From: Eutreptiella sp. 'Long Island Sound 2002'
Lineage: Eukaryota; Euglenozoa; Euglenophyceae; Eutreptiales; Eutreptiaceae
Direction of reading: 5' to 3'
Length of the DNA: 64,000 nt
Assembly (NCBI GenBank): GCA_964036045.1
Contig: OZ038384.1
Span: forward strand, 44,579,704-44,643,703
Shown piece by piece: positions 11,391 through 22,325 of the stretch. A program made the position numbers and the translations under genes. Every line of letters begins with the position of its first letter. Position 1 is the stretch's first letter. Under the pieces are notes generated by a model, which made no database searches, was not told the DNA's origin, and saw only the letters and a list, made by a program, of their open reading frames with translations.

Positions 11391-12704
11391 CACGGGTGGG
11401 CCGTCTCCTCGGTTTGGGTACGCGACTCCCCCCCCCCCCCCCCTTCGGGCCCTCCGGGCCCACTTAGTTACCAAGGGTCAATGGCTACCGGCTATACATA
11501 TGGTGGCGCCGAAGGCGCCCCAAATTTTTTTTCATTCCCCTTGCCAACGTACCATCCCTCCCCGCCCAGGCGGTGGAGCACCCCAACGCTATACTTGAAC
11601 CCAACCTTGACTCTAACACCCACCCCAACCCTCAGCCTGCTCCTAACCCTACACCTAACCCTACCCATGACCCTAATCAAGACGGAATATTGGGACCAAG
11701 CTGGTGGGGGAGGGAACATCAGCTATGAGTGGTGAGGGACATCAAGAATGATTCACACATTGATGGCTCTTGACAAAGTGAAATCAGCTTGCATGTGAAC
11801 CCCATCACCACGAGGCCCACTTTCAAGGCTTTTTGGACTTCTGAGGGGCCAACATGCTCCAAAATGGGCTCAAAATGGGCTCATTTCACCCGTTTGTGCA
11901 ACCCAAATGGTTTGGGATGAGGTTTGGAAAAATGTGTTTTTGACCCATTTTTGACCCATTTTTGGTCCCAAAACAGCCCATTTTCAGGGCATTTTGGGAT
12001 TTTTGGAGGACCAAAATGCGCCACCACAAGCTCAAAACAGTCCAAAAACACTTGTTTTAGCGTCTCATATGGTCTAGGAGCATTTTTGAGAAAAGTCATC
12101 TTTTTGCCCCTACTGGACCTTGTTGACCCATTTGGGCACCCACCTGTTTGGGCTTGAGCTTGCAGCTTGCCGCAGCCTAGTGGGCCTAGGTATTTGGGTC
12201 TAGGCGTCCGTTTGGGCAATTCTGAGGGGTGGAAACCACAAAAAGTGGGGGGTTGCGGGTGGAGTAGGTGCCCTCGGAATCGCATTTTGAGCCATGTAGC
12301 CAAAGATATGGCCTATTCTTGGTTTGTGGCTGTCGGCATTTGGAGCATCTGGGGGCCTTTTTGGGCCGTTTCTGGGACATATCATGGAGTTAGAGGGCCG
12401 CAAAGAGCTCGTTGACACGGGGAAGTCAAGCCGCACGTGGAGTGCACGCACCGTTTCCCTTCGTTGGCCGTTTTGAATGTGTTCCAGGCTTTTTTGGCCC
12501 AAAAATGGATGTTTTTGGCCGTAAAATGCAGTTTTTGAAACTGAGGTCCGCCACTTGCGAATCCCGTTCCCGGCCGCCACCGTTGAGTTTCTTGCTCAAA
12601 CTTTGTGTGATTGTACTTCACACCCATAGGTATCATCCACCAAAATTTCACCCGAATCCGAAGCACCACGACGGAATTCTGATTTTTAGCCATTTCGCGC
12701 GTGC

Positions 12705-12743
<39 letters not shown>

Positions 12744-13167
12744 GCTGCTAAACCTGTTAGGTCCACCCTAGACCCTAAAGAGGGTTATAAAACCAAGACT
12801 GGTTCCACCAGCTCGGTGACCCTAACCCTAACCCTAACCCTACCCCTAACCCTAGCCCTAGCTCTCACCCATGAGGGAGGGCAAGGGGAGGTAACGGGAG
12901 CCTATGCCCCCCCCCCCACTACCCCAAATTGCCCCACCTAGACCCCCCCCCCCAACCGACCCTCCCGACCCCCCCCCCCATCGCCCCTCCCTGAACCCCC
13001 CCCCCCATTGCCCCTCCCTGAACCCCCCCCCCCCATCGCCCCTCCCTGAACCCCCCCTCCAATGCCCCCCCCACCCCCCCCCCCCCCCCCCCCCCCCTAA
13101 GGGGCCTTCGGCCCACTTCTACTGGGGGGGGAGTCGCGTCTAAAAGCGAGGGGACGGCCCACCCGTG
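11391..13167 (+). mobile_element. Non-autonomous hAT-like DNA transposon, copy 2, inserted in LINE A
   Basis: The termini are a perfect 15-bp inverted repeat (CACGGGTGGGCCGTC at 11391-11405 and its reverse complement at 13153-13167). Similarity continues to about 40 bp on each side, into CGCGACTCCCCC. It is flanked by an 8-bp direct repeat. Eight-base duplications are typical of hAT elements (established knowledge); the hAT label is inference because no transposase is present. The interior holds one 1.1-kb unit, CCCTAA tracts, a (TTGC)n microsatellite and long C-runs. Removing the element plus one duplication makes the LINE A frame continuous. Confidence 0.85.
11695..12817 (+). repeat. 1.1-kb unit 3 inside copy 2
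   Basis: It begins ACCAAGCTGGTGG (one mismatch to the other units) and ends CCACCAGCTCGGT at 12805-12817. Copy 2 has one unit whereas copy 1 has two. A (TTGC)n run lies at about 12717-12745 and telomere-like CCCTAACCC repeats follow the unit. Confidence 0.7.
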
Positions 13168-13175
13168 GGCGACCC
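13168..13175 (+). repeat. Right 8-bp target site duplication (GGCGACCC)
   Basis: Pairs with 11383-11390. Confidence 0.85.
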
Positions 13176-13649
13176 GGATCCTGGACAGTTTTGACCCAAC
13201 CGCCTATGAATGGGGAGCCCGGCCAGCTATGGCCGGATTTTGGCCCGAGGTGAGCTTGCTGTGGCCCGTCTGCGAGCGTGGGCAGCTCACTGCCGTCATG
13301 CCTCTATGGCAGCAGCTGCCCCCGGACTTGGGGGGGGGGATCCCTAGGAGTCCTGTGGTATTCGGACCGGCGGCCGCCCCAGGCTACGGGCAGTTGGCCC
13401 CGAGCAGTCCGGGAGGCACAGGTGGTTATCATCGACGGGCCGGGCGGCCTCCCCGCGCGACGGACGGTTTGGCTCATCACCTATGGGCCGCCACACCGCT
13501 ACATGGGGCTGTATGAAACGAGAGAGCTCCACGATCGACGGCTGGTGCGCCGGCTGCGGGACATGCTCCTGGCCACGCTGCGCATGGCCGGGTACCAGCC
13601 CCGGGTCACCTATCAACTGTTGGGGCCCGCCCTCCGACCCTCTCGCTAG
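13176..13649 (+). pseudogene. C-terminal remnant of LINE A protein
   Basis: It continues the LINE A frame after the transposon: ATRILDSFDPTAYEW picks up in phase from EQTWDLAT on the left side. The frame is lost in a run of nine Gs at about 13330-13338. A second frame then continues to a stop at 13647-13649 through coding-like residues such as VWLITYGPPHRYMGLYETRE. Function of this part is unknown. Confidence 0.6.
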
Positions 13650-14165
13650 CCGCGCGGCGCCGTCCGACCCAGGTACGTTCCCGGGGCCGGGGCCGAAGGG
13701 GCCTAAGGGAATAGGTCCGCGCACGGATAGCTCCGGCAGGAGTGCTGTGTGACGGGGGGGGGGGGGGGGTCCGGCTACGGACCAAGCCCCCGTGACGTGC
13801 CGGCCAAACGCCGCCCAGTCAGTAGTGCCTGGCGAGCTAAGGGCCCACACCCGTGAGACTGCGCCCCTCTCCCCAAGCGGGGGTGGCGGACCGTGCCGGA
13901 AGTGGAGCCGGCGCTCTGCCTCGCCCCCCAATCCGTGCCCCTGGGGGGTTCCAGCAGCGTGTAAGGCGGTTGTGCGCGTTGTGCGGGCCAGGGGACAAGA
14001 GGAGGAGACGAAGAGGAGAGCCGCCGCCATGATGCTTAGCCGGACGGGTCGGGACAGAGACCCCCCTCTCGGTCGCGGCCAGATCGGTGAGGGCCGGCGG
14101 GCACCATGGGGATGTGCCGTGGGTGCGCCCTACTGGGGGACTGCATCTCCTCCTCCTCCTCCTCT
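13650..14165 (+). other. Probable LINE A 3' untranslated region
   Basis: GC-rich and non-coding by eye, with a long G-run at 13754-13770. It ends in (CTC)n at about 14147-14165, which could be the LINE tail; no target duplication was found to prove the boundary. Confidence 0.35.
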
Positions 14166-14466
14166 CTGCACCAGGGTTGTGCTCAGGCAAGGGTGACGAG
14201 TGGGTGTATGGTGTGGTGTGGTGCGCATGCACGCTGCTGATGCTTCATCTCCCTGTGACACTTCCTCGACTTGCACCTAACAGGGAGCACCAATGGGCTG
14301 CTCACAGGAATGTGCTCTCAGCAGGCCTATTCTGAGGGGGGTGGTCCGTAAAAGTCTGTCGGGCTACTGTACACCCAGTGTCTACGACGCACAGTGGCCA
14401 GTGCTATGGGAAAGGGGCGTTGTCCAGGAAGAGCTCGTAGGGCACCGTGTTGTACCCCACCCTCCC

Positions 14467-14645
14467 CAGTGTCCAACGAACTCCTTGTCCAACGAACACT
14501 TCTGTTCGAACTGTATTTTTTTGGGATCTGAATTAATGAGGTACCCAGCCACACCAGTTCGTCAATTAGGTACCAACCGGCGTGTCCAATGAACACTCTT
14601 GTTCGGACTGTATTTTTTGAGGACTTTATTGTTCGCTGGACACAG
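14467..14645. mobile_element. 173-bp MITE with CAG target duplication
   Basis: The element 14470-14642 starts TGTCCAACGAAC and ends GTTCGCTGGACA, an 11/12 inverted match, and is flanked on both sides by CAG (14467-14469 and 14643-14645). Internal repeats of CCAAYGAACACTYYTGTTCG occur at about 14490 and 14587. Too small to code for a transposase. Confidence 0.6.
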
Positions 14646-14913
14646 GGGGGGGGGGGGGTATACCTGGTGTCTACTGCTGCGGCGGTTGGGGAACGGGTGG
14701 GGGGTCCAAAAAGGCTGGTGGGGTGCCGTGTAGTCAACCTGTCCTGTTTTGCTGGAGAAGGCACTGTCTGGGGCGCAAAAGGGCCCACCGTGCTGGTTGC
14801 TGGCATGCCTTGGCATGTCGTAGCCATGGCTTGGTGCGCCGTGTGCATGCGTGAGGTCCATGGGGGCGGTGGTGCATGCCCATCTGCGTACAGCCGCTCC
14901 ATGTTCCCTAAAG

Positions 14914-15132
14914 GTGCTGGTGTCAGTGATGCGGGGGCTGTGCTCCCATGAGGAGGGCGAGAAGCTTGGGGGGGCAGAGGAGCCGTACGTGGTCATGAAG
15001 GTGCGGGACAGCGTGTTCAAGACTGCCTCCAAGGCCAACTCCAGCACGCCTGTGTGGGACGAGACCTTTGAGGTGATGATTGGATTCCGTGACAAGGTCC
15101 AGATCCAAGTGCTAGACAACAAGGCCAAGGAG
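14914..15132 (+). CDS. Tandem C2-domain protein, exon a (first half of C2A)
   Basis: C2 domains are beta-sandwich modules, many of which bind Ca2+ and membranes. The exon encodes 73 residues starting VLVSVMRGL, followed by EEPYVVMKVRD and SSTPVWDETFEV, the usual C2 order of strand 1, the (D/E)PYV strand and the N-P-x-W-[DN]-E strand. It is bounded by AG at 14912-14913 and GT at 15133, both phase 0. An in-frame ATG at 14851 could be the start if the exon is not preceded by an intron; otherwise a first exon lies upstream and I cannot locate it. The usual acidic calcium-site residues are not all obvious, so Ca2+ binding is uncertain. It joins in phase to 15871. Confidence 0.65.
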
Positions 15133-15870
15133 GTGTGTGACGTGGTCTGTGCGACGGGGTGAAGTGGTTGCGGTGGGTCAGTGTGGGTTTGGGGGTGGGT
15201 GTTTACGGGTCAGTGTGTCTGGATGCGTGCGCGCGCGAGGGCGTGATCCCCGAGGTGACGTGTGGTCACCACGACATGTTGGCCATGAATAGTCTTCGAA
15301 TCGACGATAGAGAAACAGCTTGGGACGGGTCCGGGTAACAGGGGACCGTTGTTGTGCCAAGTAGTGGTATCATACCGCCACGCTCCGATTGGTACAGAAA
15401 GCGCCCAGTGGCCCGCACATTTTTGTCTGCGGCCTGACAAGGGAAAGCAGACGGCCATGCACTCCCACATGCAGAATCGAATCTCGCGCGTTGTTCGCCG
15501 AGGCACAAACCGACCCTCCTGCGTGCCCCTTGTGCGCTCCCAGCCCCCCCCCCCCCCACGCCTCGGCAGTGCCACCCACCGTTGCCCTCCCCAGACAAAG
15601 CACCACCACCACCACCACCACCACAATCAGTGTAGCACACCCTCGGCCCCCGGACCATTCGTTGTAGCGATGCCGTCCCGAAGCGCGGCCCGGGGTGGGC
15701 TTCTGAGGTTTTGACAGCGCCAAGCCCCAACCCCTGCATCTCGGGTGGAACTATGGGGTGCGCACCTACGCATGCACGCACACTCACACGCACGCGCACA
15801 CACACACACACACGCACACACACATGCACCAGGTGGATGTCTGTGCCTGTGGCGCTGTCGTCTGTCCCAG
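15133..15870 (+). other. Intron of the C2 gene
   Basis: GT-AG, phase 0. It contains a (CCA)n run near 15601-15622 and a CA-rich microsatellite at about 15776-15826. Confidence 0.55.
15776..15826. repeat. (CA)n microsatellite
   Basis: Interrupted CACACACA/GCGCACAC tract inside the C2-gene intron. Confidence 0.85.
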
Positions 15871-16080
15871 GGCGACAAGGCAGGGGAGCAGACAGGGGGC
15901 TCCGAGGTGCTGGGCATTGACATGGTGACGCGCGTTGGGCAGTATATGTGGATCCCAATCCTGAACGACGATGGCGCCAACGCCGGGAAGGTCCTCATCC
16001 AAATGTCGGAGGGCAAGATGCCGGAGCGGTTTCCGGTGCGGCTCTTGCAGGCGTACGGCCTGGCCACGAAGCATATCAAG
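15871..16080 (+). CDS. Tandem C2-domain protein, exon b (end of C2A, start of C2B)
   Basis: Starts after TCTGTCCCAG in phase 0 and encodes 70 residues. VLGIDMVTRVGQYMWIPIL followed by GKVLIQMSEGK is the typical C2 end (I..L......W..L..GKV.I...). It then runs into FPVRLLQAYGLATKHIK, which reads as the first strand of a second C2 domain. The donor after residue KHIK would be GTCCTG, a weak splice site but one that keeps phase 0 with the next exon at 18514. Confidence 0.65.
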
Positions 16081-16799
16081 GTCCTGTCCACTTGCCTCTC
16101 CTTGGGATGCAACCCTTTTGCCCCTGCTTGGCCCAGCGTGCGACCTCAACAGCGTGCGGACGTGGCCCACAGACTCGGGCCACGAGCCACCAACGCTTCG
16201 TAGTAAGCTTTCAAACTCTGGACACTGACCGCCAATGGTTGGTGGTTAGCCCACAACAATCTGCTCAAGGAGTGCGGAATGCTTTGGACGTGGCAAGCCC
16301 CTTCATACGAGGCCTCCTGGCCAGGGTCGTACACCCCTCCCAAAATGGATTCCCACTGTGGGATGCACTCCAATTTGCGGCCGGAGCGCTGCAGTTTCAC
16401 CCACCCTTTTTCCTCCCAATGGAGGAAGCATAGTTCCCAATGGGACCCCCGCATCAAGGCACCCCGTGGGCCCGTAAAAACTTTAGCTTGCGTCAAGTCC
16501 CCGGCACCAATTGGTTCGGGGATGGGGGACAGGGGTTTTCCCGGCTGGGGCTGTCCCCCCATGTCCATGCCCCTCCTGTGTACCGCAAGCCAGCCCCCCC
16601 CCCCCCCCGCGCACCCTTGTTCCGGATCCGGTGTCACAAGAGACGGCGAAATGTCCAGTGCAAGGTGACATACGCAACGTCGGCCGACGTAAAAAGGGGG
16701 GCATCGGGGCAGCACCCACTGTCTAGCGCTGCTTGCACCCAGGGCAGGGTTACCACATTGCGCTGGTTGGTGTGGCTCAGGCCCCATGCATGGCCCTCC

Positions 16800-17030
16800 T
16801 CCCCCTTCAACCACGGAGTCACAACCACATCCCCCCCACCCCCTGCGTCCTCCACCGCCACCTCCTCCACCTCCGCTTTCACCTCCTCGATCTCCTCGGG
16901 CACCTCCTCTTTCACCCCCCCCCCCGTTGCCTCCTTCTTCCTCTTTTTCTTCTCCTCCTTCTTCTTCTCCTTCTTCCTCTTCTTCTCCTCCTTCCTCTTC
17001 TCCTTCCTCCTCCTCTTCTTCTACTGGGCC
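16800..17030. repeat. Pyrimidine-rich low-complexity tract
   Basis: Long CCTCC/CTTCTT-rich run, almost free of purines from about 16845 to 17025. It is followed immediately by a purine-rich repeat. Confidence 0.8.
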
Positions 17031-17099
17031 GACGAGTCCAACGACTCACTCGAGGAGTCGCCGGCGGGTGGGGATGCGGGGTGAGCGGCGGGGGGTTGC

Positions 17100-17205
17100 C
17101 CGGAGGAGTGGGCTTGAGTCGGAGCTTGAGGGGGAGGTTGAGGAGGAGCTTGAGTTGGAGCTGGAGCTTGAGCTTGCGCTTGAGCTGGAGCTTGGGCTGC
17201 TAGTC
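17100..17205. repeat. GAGCTT/GAGCTGGAGCTT short tandem repeat
   Basis: About ten copies of a 6/12-base unit (GGAGCTTGAGTTGGAGCTGG and similar). Confidence 0.8.
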
Positions 17206-18513
17206 GCTGCCCCTGTGGGCGTGTTAGAAGTCGTTCATGACTCCTTCATAAAACCGGTTCATAATTCATCGGTTCATAAATCAATTCACAAAGTATTTAT
17301 GACGGCAGTTTCGGCATTCGAAATGTAGTGTGGCCACATAAGACATGGGTGTGTCGGCACATTTGCCAATTTCAGCACATGTGGCCCCCTGCTGGTGCAC
17401 CAGGAATTTTTTTTTTAGTCTGATGCATCCCATAGGTCCTGCCTGATTTGCCAATTTCAGCACATGTGGCCTGCGCATGTGTGTGTCTGGAGTTGTATGT
17501 GTTACACGCAAGCCACGCCCTTGTCCAAGCTACAGTAGGTGTAGGGACTGTAATAATTGTGTACATGGGCGTAGCTTATACAAGGGGGGGGGGGATTTCT
17601 GCAACAAAAATTGCGCAAAAATATTTTCTGACTTGAACACCATTGTGCTGCATGGTGCATCCCTTTTCTTGTTTGCCCTCCTTGCTTCGCTTTTAGACAA
17701 TGTGGAATCATTGGTAGGGTATGTTCTCCTGTCCTGTGTGAACATTTATGGGCTAGCCAAAGTATTGCTGCTTCTTGTATGCTCTTGCAGCACTTTCTGT
17801 GCCGTTATTTCAGCATTTGATGTGCCTTGCGCACTATTATCGACGAATTTACAAACTGGTTTTGTGAACAAGTGGTAGGGCCATGTTGCAAAGTGCATTG
17901 GGTCCAACTGATCGACATTTGTATGCCTGTGTAGGGATGGGCTGCAATCCCAAAGTCCCAGGTACCCCAGGTCCTTTTCAGTGGCACCAAAATGAATGAA
18001 ACATCCCCCCCCCCCAAAAAAAGAGGGCAAACGCCAAAAAAAAAACACAAAATATATAAATCAGATTCTCAGTGTGCCAAAAACAGCCCCGCAAACCTGG
18101 GTTCCACAGAAAAAATCGCAAAAATGATATATTTTCCCCCTATTTTGGGTGCTGTCACAAATTCTGCATAAATAAAATTCAAAACACCCAACGCAAAAAT
18201 CAGTATTCCACAAAATGTTAATTTTGGCACAGTATCAACTGTGTGTCAGTGCAGTCCCCTACCTGCGCTCAAATTTCTACGGCGTCGTCATCATCGTGAG
18301 TGACAATAGCCGGCAGCTCCCGCCGAAGCCCTGCAGTACACAAGCTGGGAGGGAGTGGGGGAGGGATAGAGGGGTAGAGAGGGCGGGGCAAACCACCACC
18401 ACATCGGCCGCAGCCGAATTATGAACCCCGTGAGGTCGCAGGACGGCTTTCGGGGTGCAGCACCACAAACCCGGCCCAGCCAACCTCTGGAGAACGGCCT
18501 TTCTTTGTCCCAG

Positions 18514-18744
18514 GACAACAAGACCCACGACCTGTTCGTGCAATTGGACATGGGGAAACAGACCTTCAAGTCCACCGCCAAGAAGAACGCGTCGGACCCG
18601 CTGTGGGACGAGGAGTTCCTGCTGGACGTGTTCCCCTACGAGAGCCTGCACCTGATAGTCAAGGACCTGGACTGGCTGCAGGATGTGCCCCTGGGCGAGG
18701 CCTACATCCCGGCAAAAGAGCTGTATGAGCACAGAGGCGAGCAG
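18514..18744 (+). CDS. Tandem C2-domain protein, exon c (core of C2B)
   Basis: Follows TTTGTCCCAG; 77 codons in phase 0 on both sides. DNKTHDLFVQLDMGKQTFKS, SDPLWDEEFLL and SLHLIVKDLDWLQDVPLGEA give the full C2 pattern: strand with an Asp loop, the DPxWDEEF strand, and the L.V.D.D....D..LG strand. The second loop (VKDLDWLQD) retains several Asp residues that can bind calcium in this family, so C2B is the better candidate for Ca2+ binding. Confidence 0.75.
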
Positions 18745-20039
18745 GTGCGGGTTGCGTGTGCGTAGTGGCCGCATTGGTGCATGCCAACTGTCTGTTGTTG
18801 CACAGGGGTGTGCCATAAAGGGTCAGTGAGTGTGCCTGTCGGTACGTCCGGGTGTACGCACTGGTTTGGGTTTTTGAGGATGAAAGTGTCTTCGCCGTTT
18901 GTCGACAGACGATGGGGAGACATATGTTTGGCAGGTGTGGCCTGTGGCAGTTGTTCCTCTGCTCACAGGTGCTGCTTCAGCCCCTCCCAAGCGGCGCCAG
19001 CATGCTGCACATAGCGGCGTTCGTAAGACAGTGAAGTCTGGCGGATGCCCAGCACCACGGTAACACAGCGCCAGGCAAGGGGGGGGGGGGGAAAGCCCTG
19101 AGGTGTTGCTGCTCTACTGGCACTTGGCGGCTTCGATCAACTTCTTGCCAATCATGAAGATTCACCAAGCCTGTGGTGGCCCACCATTGGCCCACCATTG
19201 GCCCACCGTGGGGTCGCCAGCCCTATTGGTGACCAATGTTCCCCCAATTCTTTTATCCCCCCACCCCCTTCACTACCACTTTTTTGTTCACTTCTTGCCC
19301 TGGAGGGGGGGGGGGTTACGTGGTATCTGATAGTTGAGAACCCCCCCCCCCCCACTTGGGGCATCCTTCGGCACTGTCAACGCTTCGCGTCATTGTCTGC
19401 GGTTCACGTCAAGGGTCAGAGGGTCAGGGGCACGCAGTGCAGATGCATCCTTCAGGGCTGCAAGCGCCCGCGTCTCAGAGGCACCAGTCAAGCACCAGTC
19501 AAGCAAAACGCCAGGCGCAGTGCACAGTGAGGGGGCATCTTTCAATGCTGCCACTGAGCTACTGAGTGGGGCGTTTAAACTCTTCAGTGGTGGTGCATCC
19601 TTCAACAATGCCAACGCCCAGGGAGCGTGTTCGTATCGTCTGTGGGGTCAACCTCAACACAAAGCATGTGCAGCCGTGCCACAGAGTTCCATGAAGGGCT
19701 GGTTGCGTTCCTGGGGGTGTCGACGGGTGTCCATGTGCATGCCAACGGGTGTCAACGTGCGTGTTGCACAATCCCAAACAGCTGGGGGCTCCTGTTATTT
19801 TGGGTTCCTCTTACGGCTCGGACCCTGGTCTTTTGTTTGATGGTTGTACGTGAAGTTTGGAGGTTGCTCTTCCCCACTGGCGGGCAAGGGCAGGGGGGGG
19901 GATTTGCATGGTACTGGACAACAGTCAAAGCCCTTGATTTGTGTCAGAACCTCTGGCCCTGTATTACCATTCCCACGCCATTTTGTGGCGGAGAACCCTC
20001 CAAACTTCATGATCGAGCTGGGTCATTATGGTTCTATTG

Positions 20040-20330
20040 ACTGTCAGGACGATCGTTCAGGACAATCGTCATGAAAACATGCTGAAAACGGTCATTTTTG
20101 GACGCCAAATTGGCCATAAACCCGGCTAGGTGGCTGTTTCAGGTGATGTGCATTCGCTATCCGATTGTTTTGAGCCACTTGGATGCCGATTTTGAGCCAT
20201 GGCCTCCCCAAAAAGACTTTTTTTTTGCGCCTGCTGCTGCTGCTGCTTGCTGCTAAAACGCATTGCTCACCCTGGACCCTAAAAGGGTCGTAAAACCTCC
20301 ACTGGTAAAGACACAGCTCGGTAATGCAAG
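20040..20330 (+). repeat. Diverged relative of the 1.1-kb unit 3' end
   Basis: Shares the order CGCCTGCTGCTGCTG / TTGCTGCTAAA / GACCCTAAAAGGGT / GTAAAACC / CAGCTCGGT with the ends of the 1.1-kb units, but is much diverged. Confidence 0.5.
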
Positions 20331-20769
20331 CTGACTGCGTGCTCCTATTTTAGCTGCATCTGCTTTCCTGGGCTGTTCCATAAAGGCTGGTTGAAGACAG
20401 TGCAGTACAACTGGTGTCCAGAGCCCCGTCCTTTTTGTGACCTGTCCTTGATGATCCAGGGCATTTTGAGGGGAAGGAGTGCAGTTTTGTGGATTGCAAT
20501 GGGATGTCTGCCCCAGTGCCTGCAAGTGCAGCTATTGCCCCTGTAGAATCCAGCCCCCTGCCAATATGATAGGCTTCAGTCACTCGCACAGGATAAATGT
20601 AATGTTGGCCCCAAGGTTGTCTTTTTTTTTGTTGAGAAACGTTGTGCCCCACTCCTTTTGGGGGCCACTGTTGGTCCACATACTGTTTTAAATGCTCCAG
20701 GGAGTGGGGTATTTAACACTAAGTCAAAGTCCCAGGGGTAAATCACCTTGAAGAGAGGTCGTTAGATCA

Positions 20770-20960
20770 AGCGCAGCCGCGGGCGTCATATCCCCCCGTT
20801 TTTGGGGGCTCATTCGCGTAGCATACACCAAGGCATGATATTTGATGTCCAACCCCTTGTAAAATCATTATTTTGCCCAATAAGACGATCACCCAATGGA
20901 TTTGTTTTATTTTGAAGCATCTATCCCCTGAAACTGGATATTAATTTTTGGGGGGGGGGG
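20770..20960 (-). repeat. Antisense fragment of the composite repeat (module S2)
   Basis: CCCCTTGTAAAATCATTATTTTGCCCAATAA is the reverse complement of a conserved stretch in the S2 modules at 25500, 52315 and 60410 (31 bases matched; positions 20853-20883). Confidence 0.7.
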
Positions 20961-21054
20961 TGGTGGTGGGGGGGGGTCAAAAGTAAGTTTGTGTTCAGAA
21001 GGGTTTGAACGAGGGGCAGATTGGGCAGAGCTGACAGGCCGGCCGGCGCCGCCA

Positions 21055-21140
21055 GCGGTCGGGCCAGCCGGGATTTTAATCGCCGACCTGCAGGTCTGTG
21101 GTCGGCTGCATTACCATTCGACCACTGCTTGGCCTGACAG
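21055..21140 (-). other. tRNA-like / SINE-like sequence
   Basis: On the minus strand, TGGTCGAATGG fits the pol III A-box (TRGYNNANNGG), and about 45 bases downstream GATTAAAATCC resembles a B-box with a mismatch at the invariant C. A strong hairpin GCCGACC...GGTCGGC lies between. I cannot fold it into a normal cloverleaf, so it is not called a tRNA gene; a tRNA-derived SINE fragment is possible. Confidence 0.3.
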
Positions 21141-22325
21141 TTGCTGCTCTCCCTGCTGCTTGTAGCCGTGTCTGCCACCGAAAAAACCCAAACTGTGTGT
21201 TTCTGTTTGCTTGCCTGCTTGCCCGACTGACTGTCTGACTGACTGCTTGCCTGAATAACTGACTGATTGGCTGACTGTCAGCCTCTCTTCGAGGTGCACT
21301 GCCGAAGGCAATAGAATTTTGCTGTGGGACATTTCGCGTGGGTCCCAGAAAGGACATGGCAACACCCATCCTGCACAAGCCACAATCTATATATATCTAT
21401 TCAAGAGAGTCCCAACCGCCGCACACAGGCAGTGATGAGGGTCCACTTGATCTCAGGCCCTGACAGATGTTGGCACATTGACAGTGGAGTTCGGTTTATA
21501 CCACTGGCAAGGGCAACTCTAGCTCCTCAGGCTTTGCTCAACATCTTTTTGGGGCCGTGCTGCTTGCTGTTTGTAGCACCTCTTTTCAAAATTCAACGAA
21601 GAAAGACCGTTAATGAATTATGCTAAGAAATCGACATAATGCAGCCAATAAATACTAAAAGTTGTTGCTCTGCGCCCAAAAATGTAGATAATTGTCATGA
21701 TTTGTTCCACAAAGTCAACGCTTGTCTAAAAGACCCTTTTTATATGTGACTGCAAAATCAGTCGGCATGTTTCAAGGAATAAGCCCCTCAAACAAAGCTC
21801 ACAAACACTGTTGATGACAACCTACATCTTACATACAAGCCCAGGAACAGATGCGATCAAAAGACTGACTGCCGACAACTGACAACTGGAACAGTAACTG
21901 CCTACTGCCGCCAGTAGGGACCTCTCTTCCCCGGGAAGGTTTCTGATTTCGCCTGGTTCATTTTGCAGCCAAACTGAGAAACTCCCCCCACCCCTGGCGT
22001 TCTACATCGGGTAAGGAGGGAGGGATTTATATCCATGCATGAAAGACATGGCACTGAGCACTGGATGTACTATGTAGTATCAAACCAGCCTTTATGGAAC
22101 CCCATGCACGGCACACCTATGCACAGTCCCTCCAAACAGCGCAAGCAGACAGGCCGACATGTTGATTAGTTTCCATTGGGAGGTATTTGGCGCTCGCAGC
22201 CTCTCCTCCGCCTGATGAGCCCCTCCTCTCTCCCTCTTTCACACTGTTGTGTCCTTTTTGCACCCTCCCTCCTTTCCTCACACCCTCCCTTCCCTCTCCT
22301 TACCGTGTCCAACCCACTGATGCAG

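Larger units (their letters stand above)
8128..14165 (+). mobile_element. LINE A: 5'-truncated, decayed non-LTR retrotransposon
   Basis: Coding remnants run from the end of an APE-type endonuclease through reverse transcriptase, an RNase H-like region and a CCHC knuckle to a C-terminal segment ending at 13649, with another transposon inserted at 11391-13167. Everything upstream of the last endonuclease motif is missing, as expected for 5' truncation during target-primed reverse transcription. The 3' limit is uncertain; a (CTC)n run at 14147-14165 is a possible tail. Its endonuclease motif matches that of LINE B (SDHGPVV in both), but the reverse transcriptase motifs differ, so the two are related but distinct families. 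Confidence 0.75.
16081..18513 (+). other. Intron of the C2 gene
   Basis: About 2.4 kb, GT-AG. It contains a C/T-rich stretch (16800-17030), a GAGCTT repeat (17100-17205) and no supported gene. A 180-codon open frame across 16786-17328 is made of these low-complexity tracts and is not called. Confidence 0.45.
18745..22325 (+). other. Intron of the C2 gene (3.6 kb) with repeat fragments
   Basis: GT-AG, phase 0. It contains a relative of the 1.1-kb unit end (20040-20330), an antisense satellite fragment (about 20770-20960) and a tRNA-like sequence (21055-21140). No other gene supported. Confidence 0.5.
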
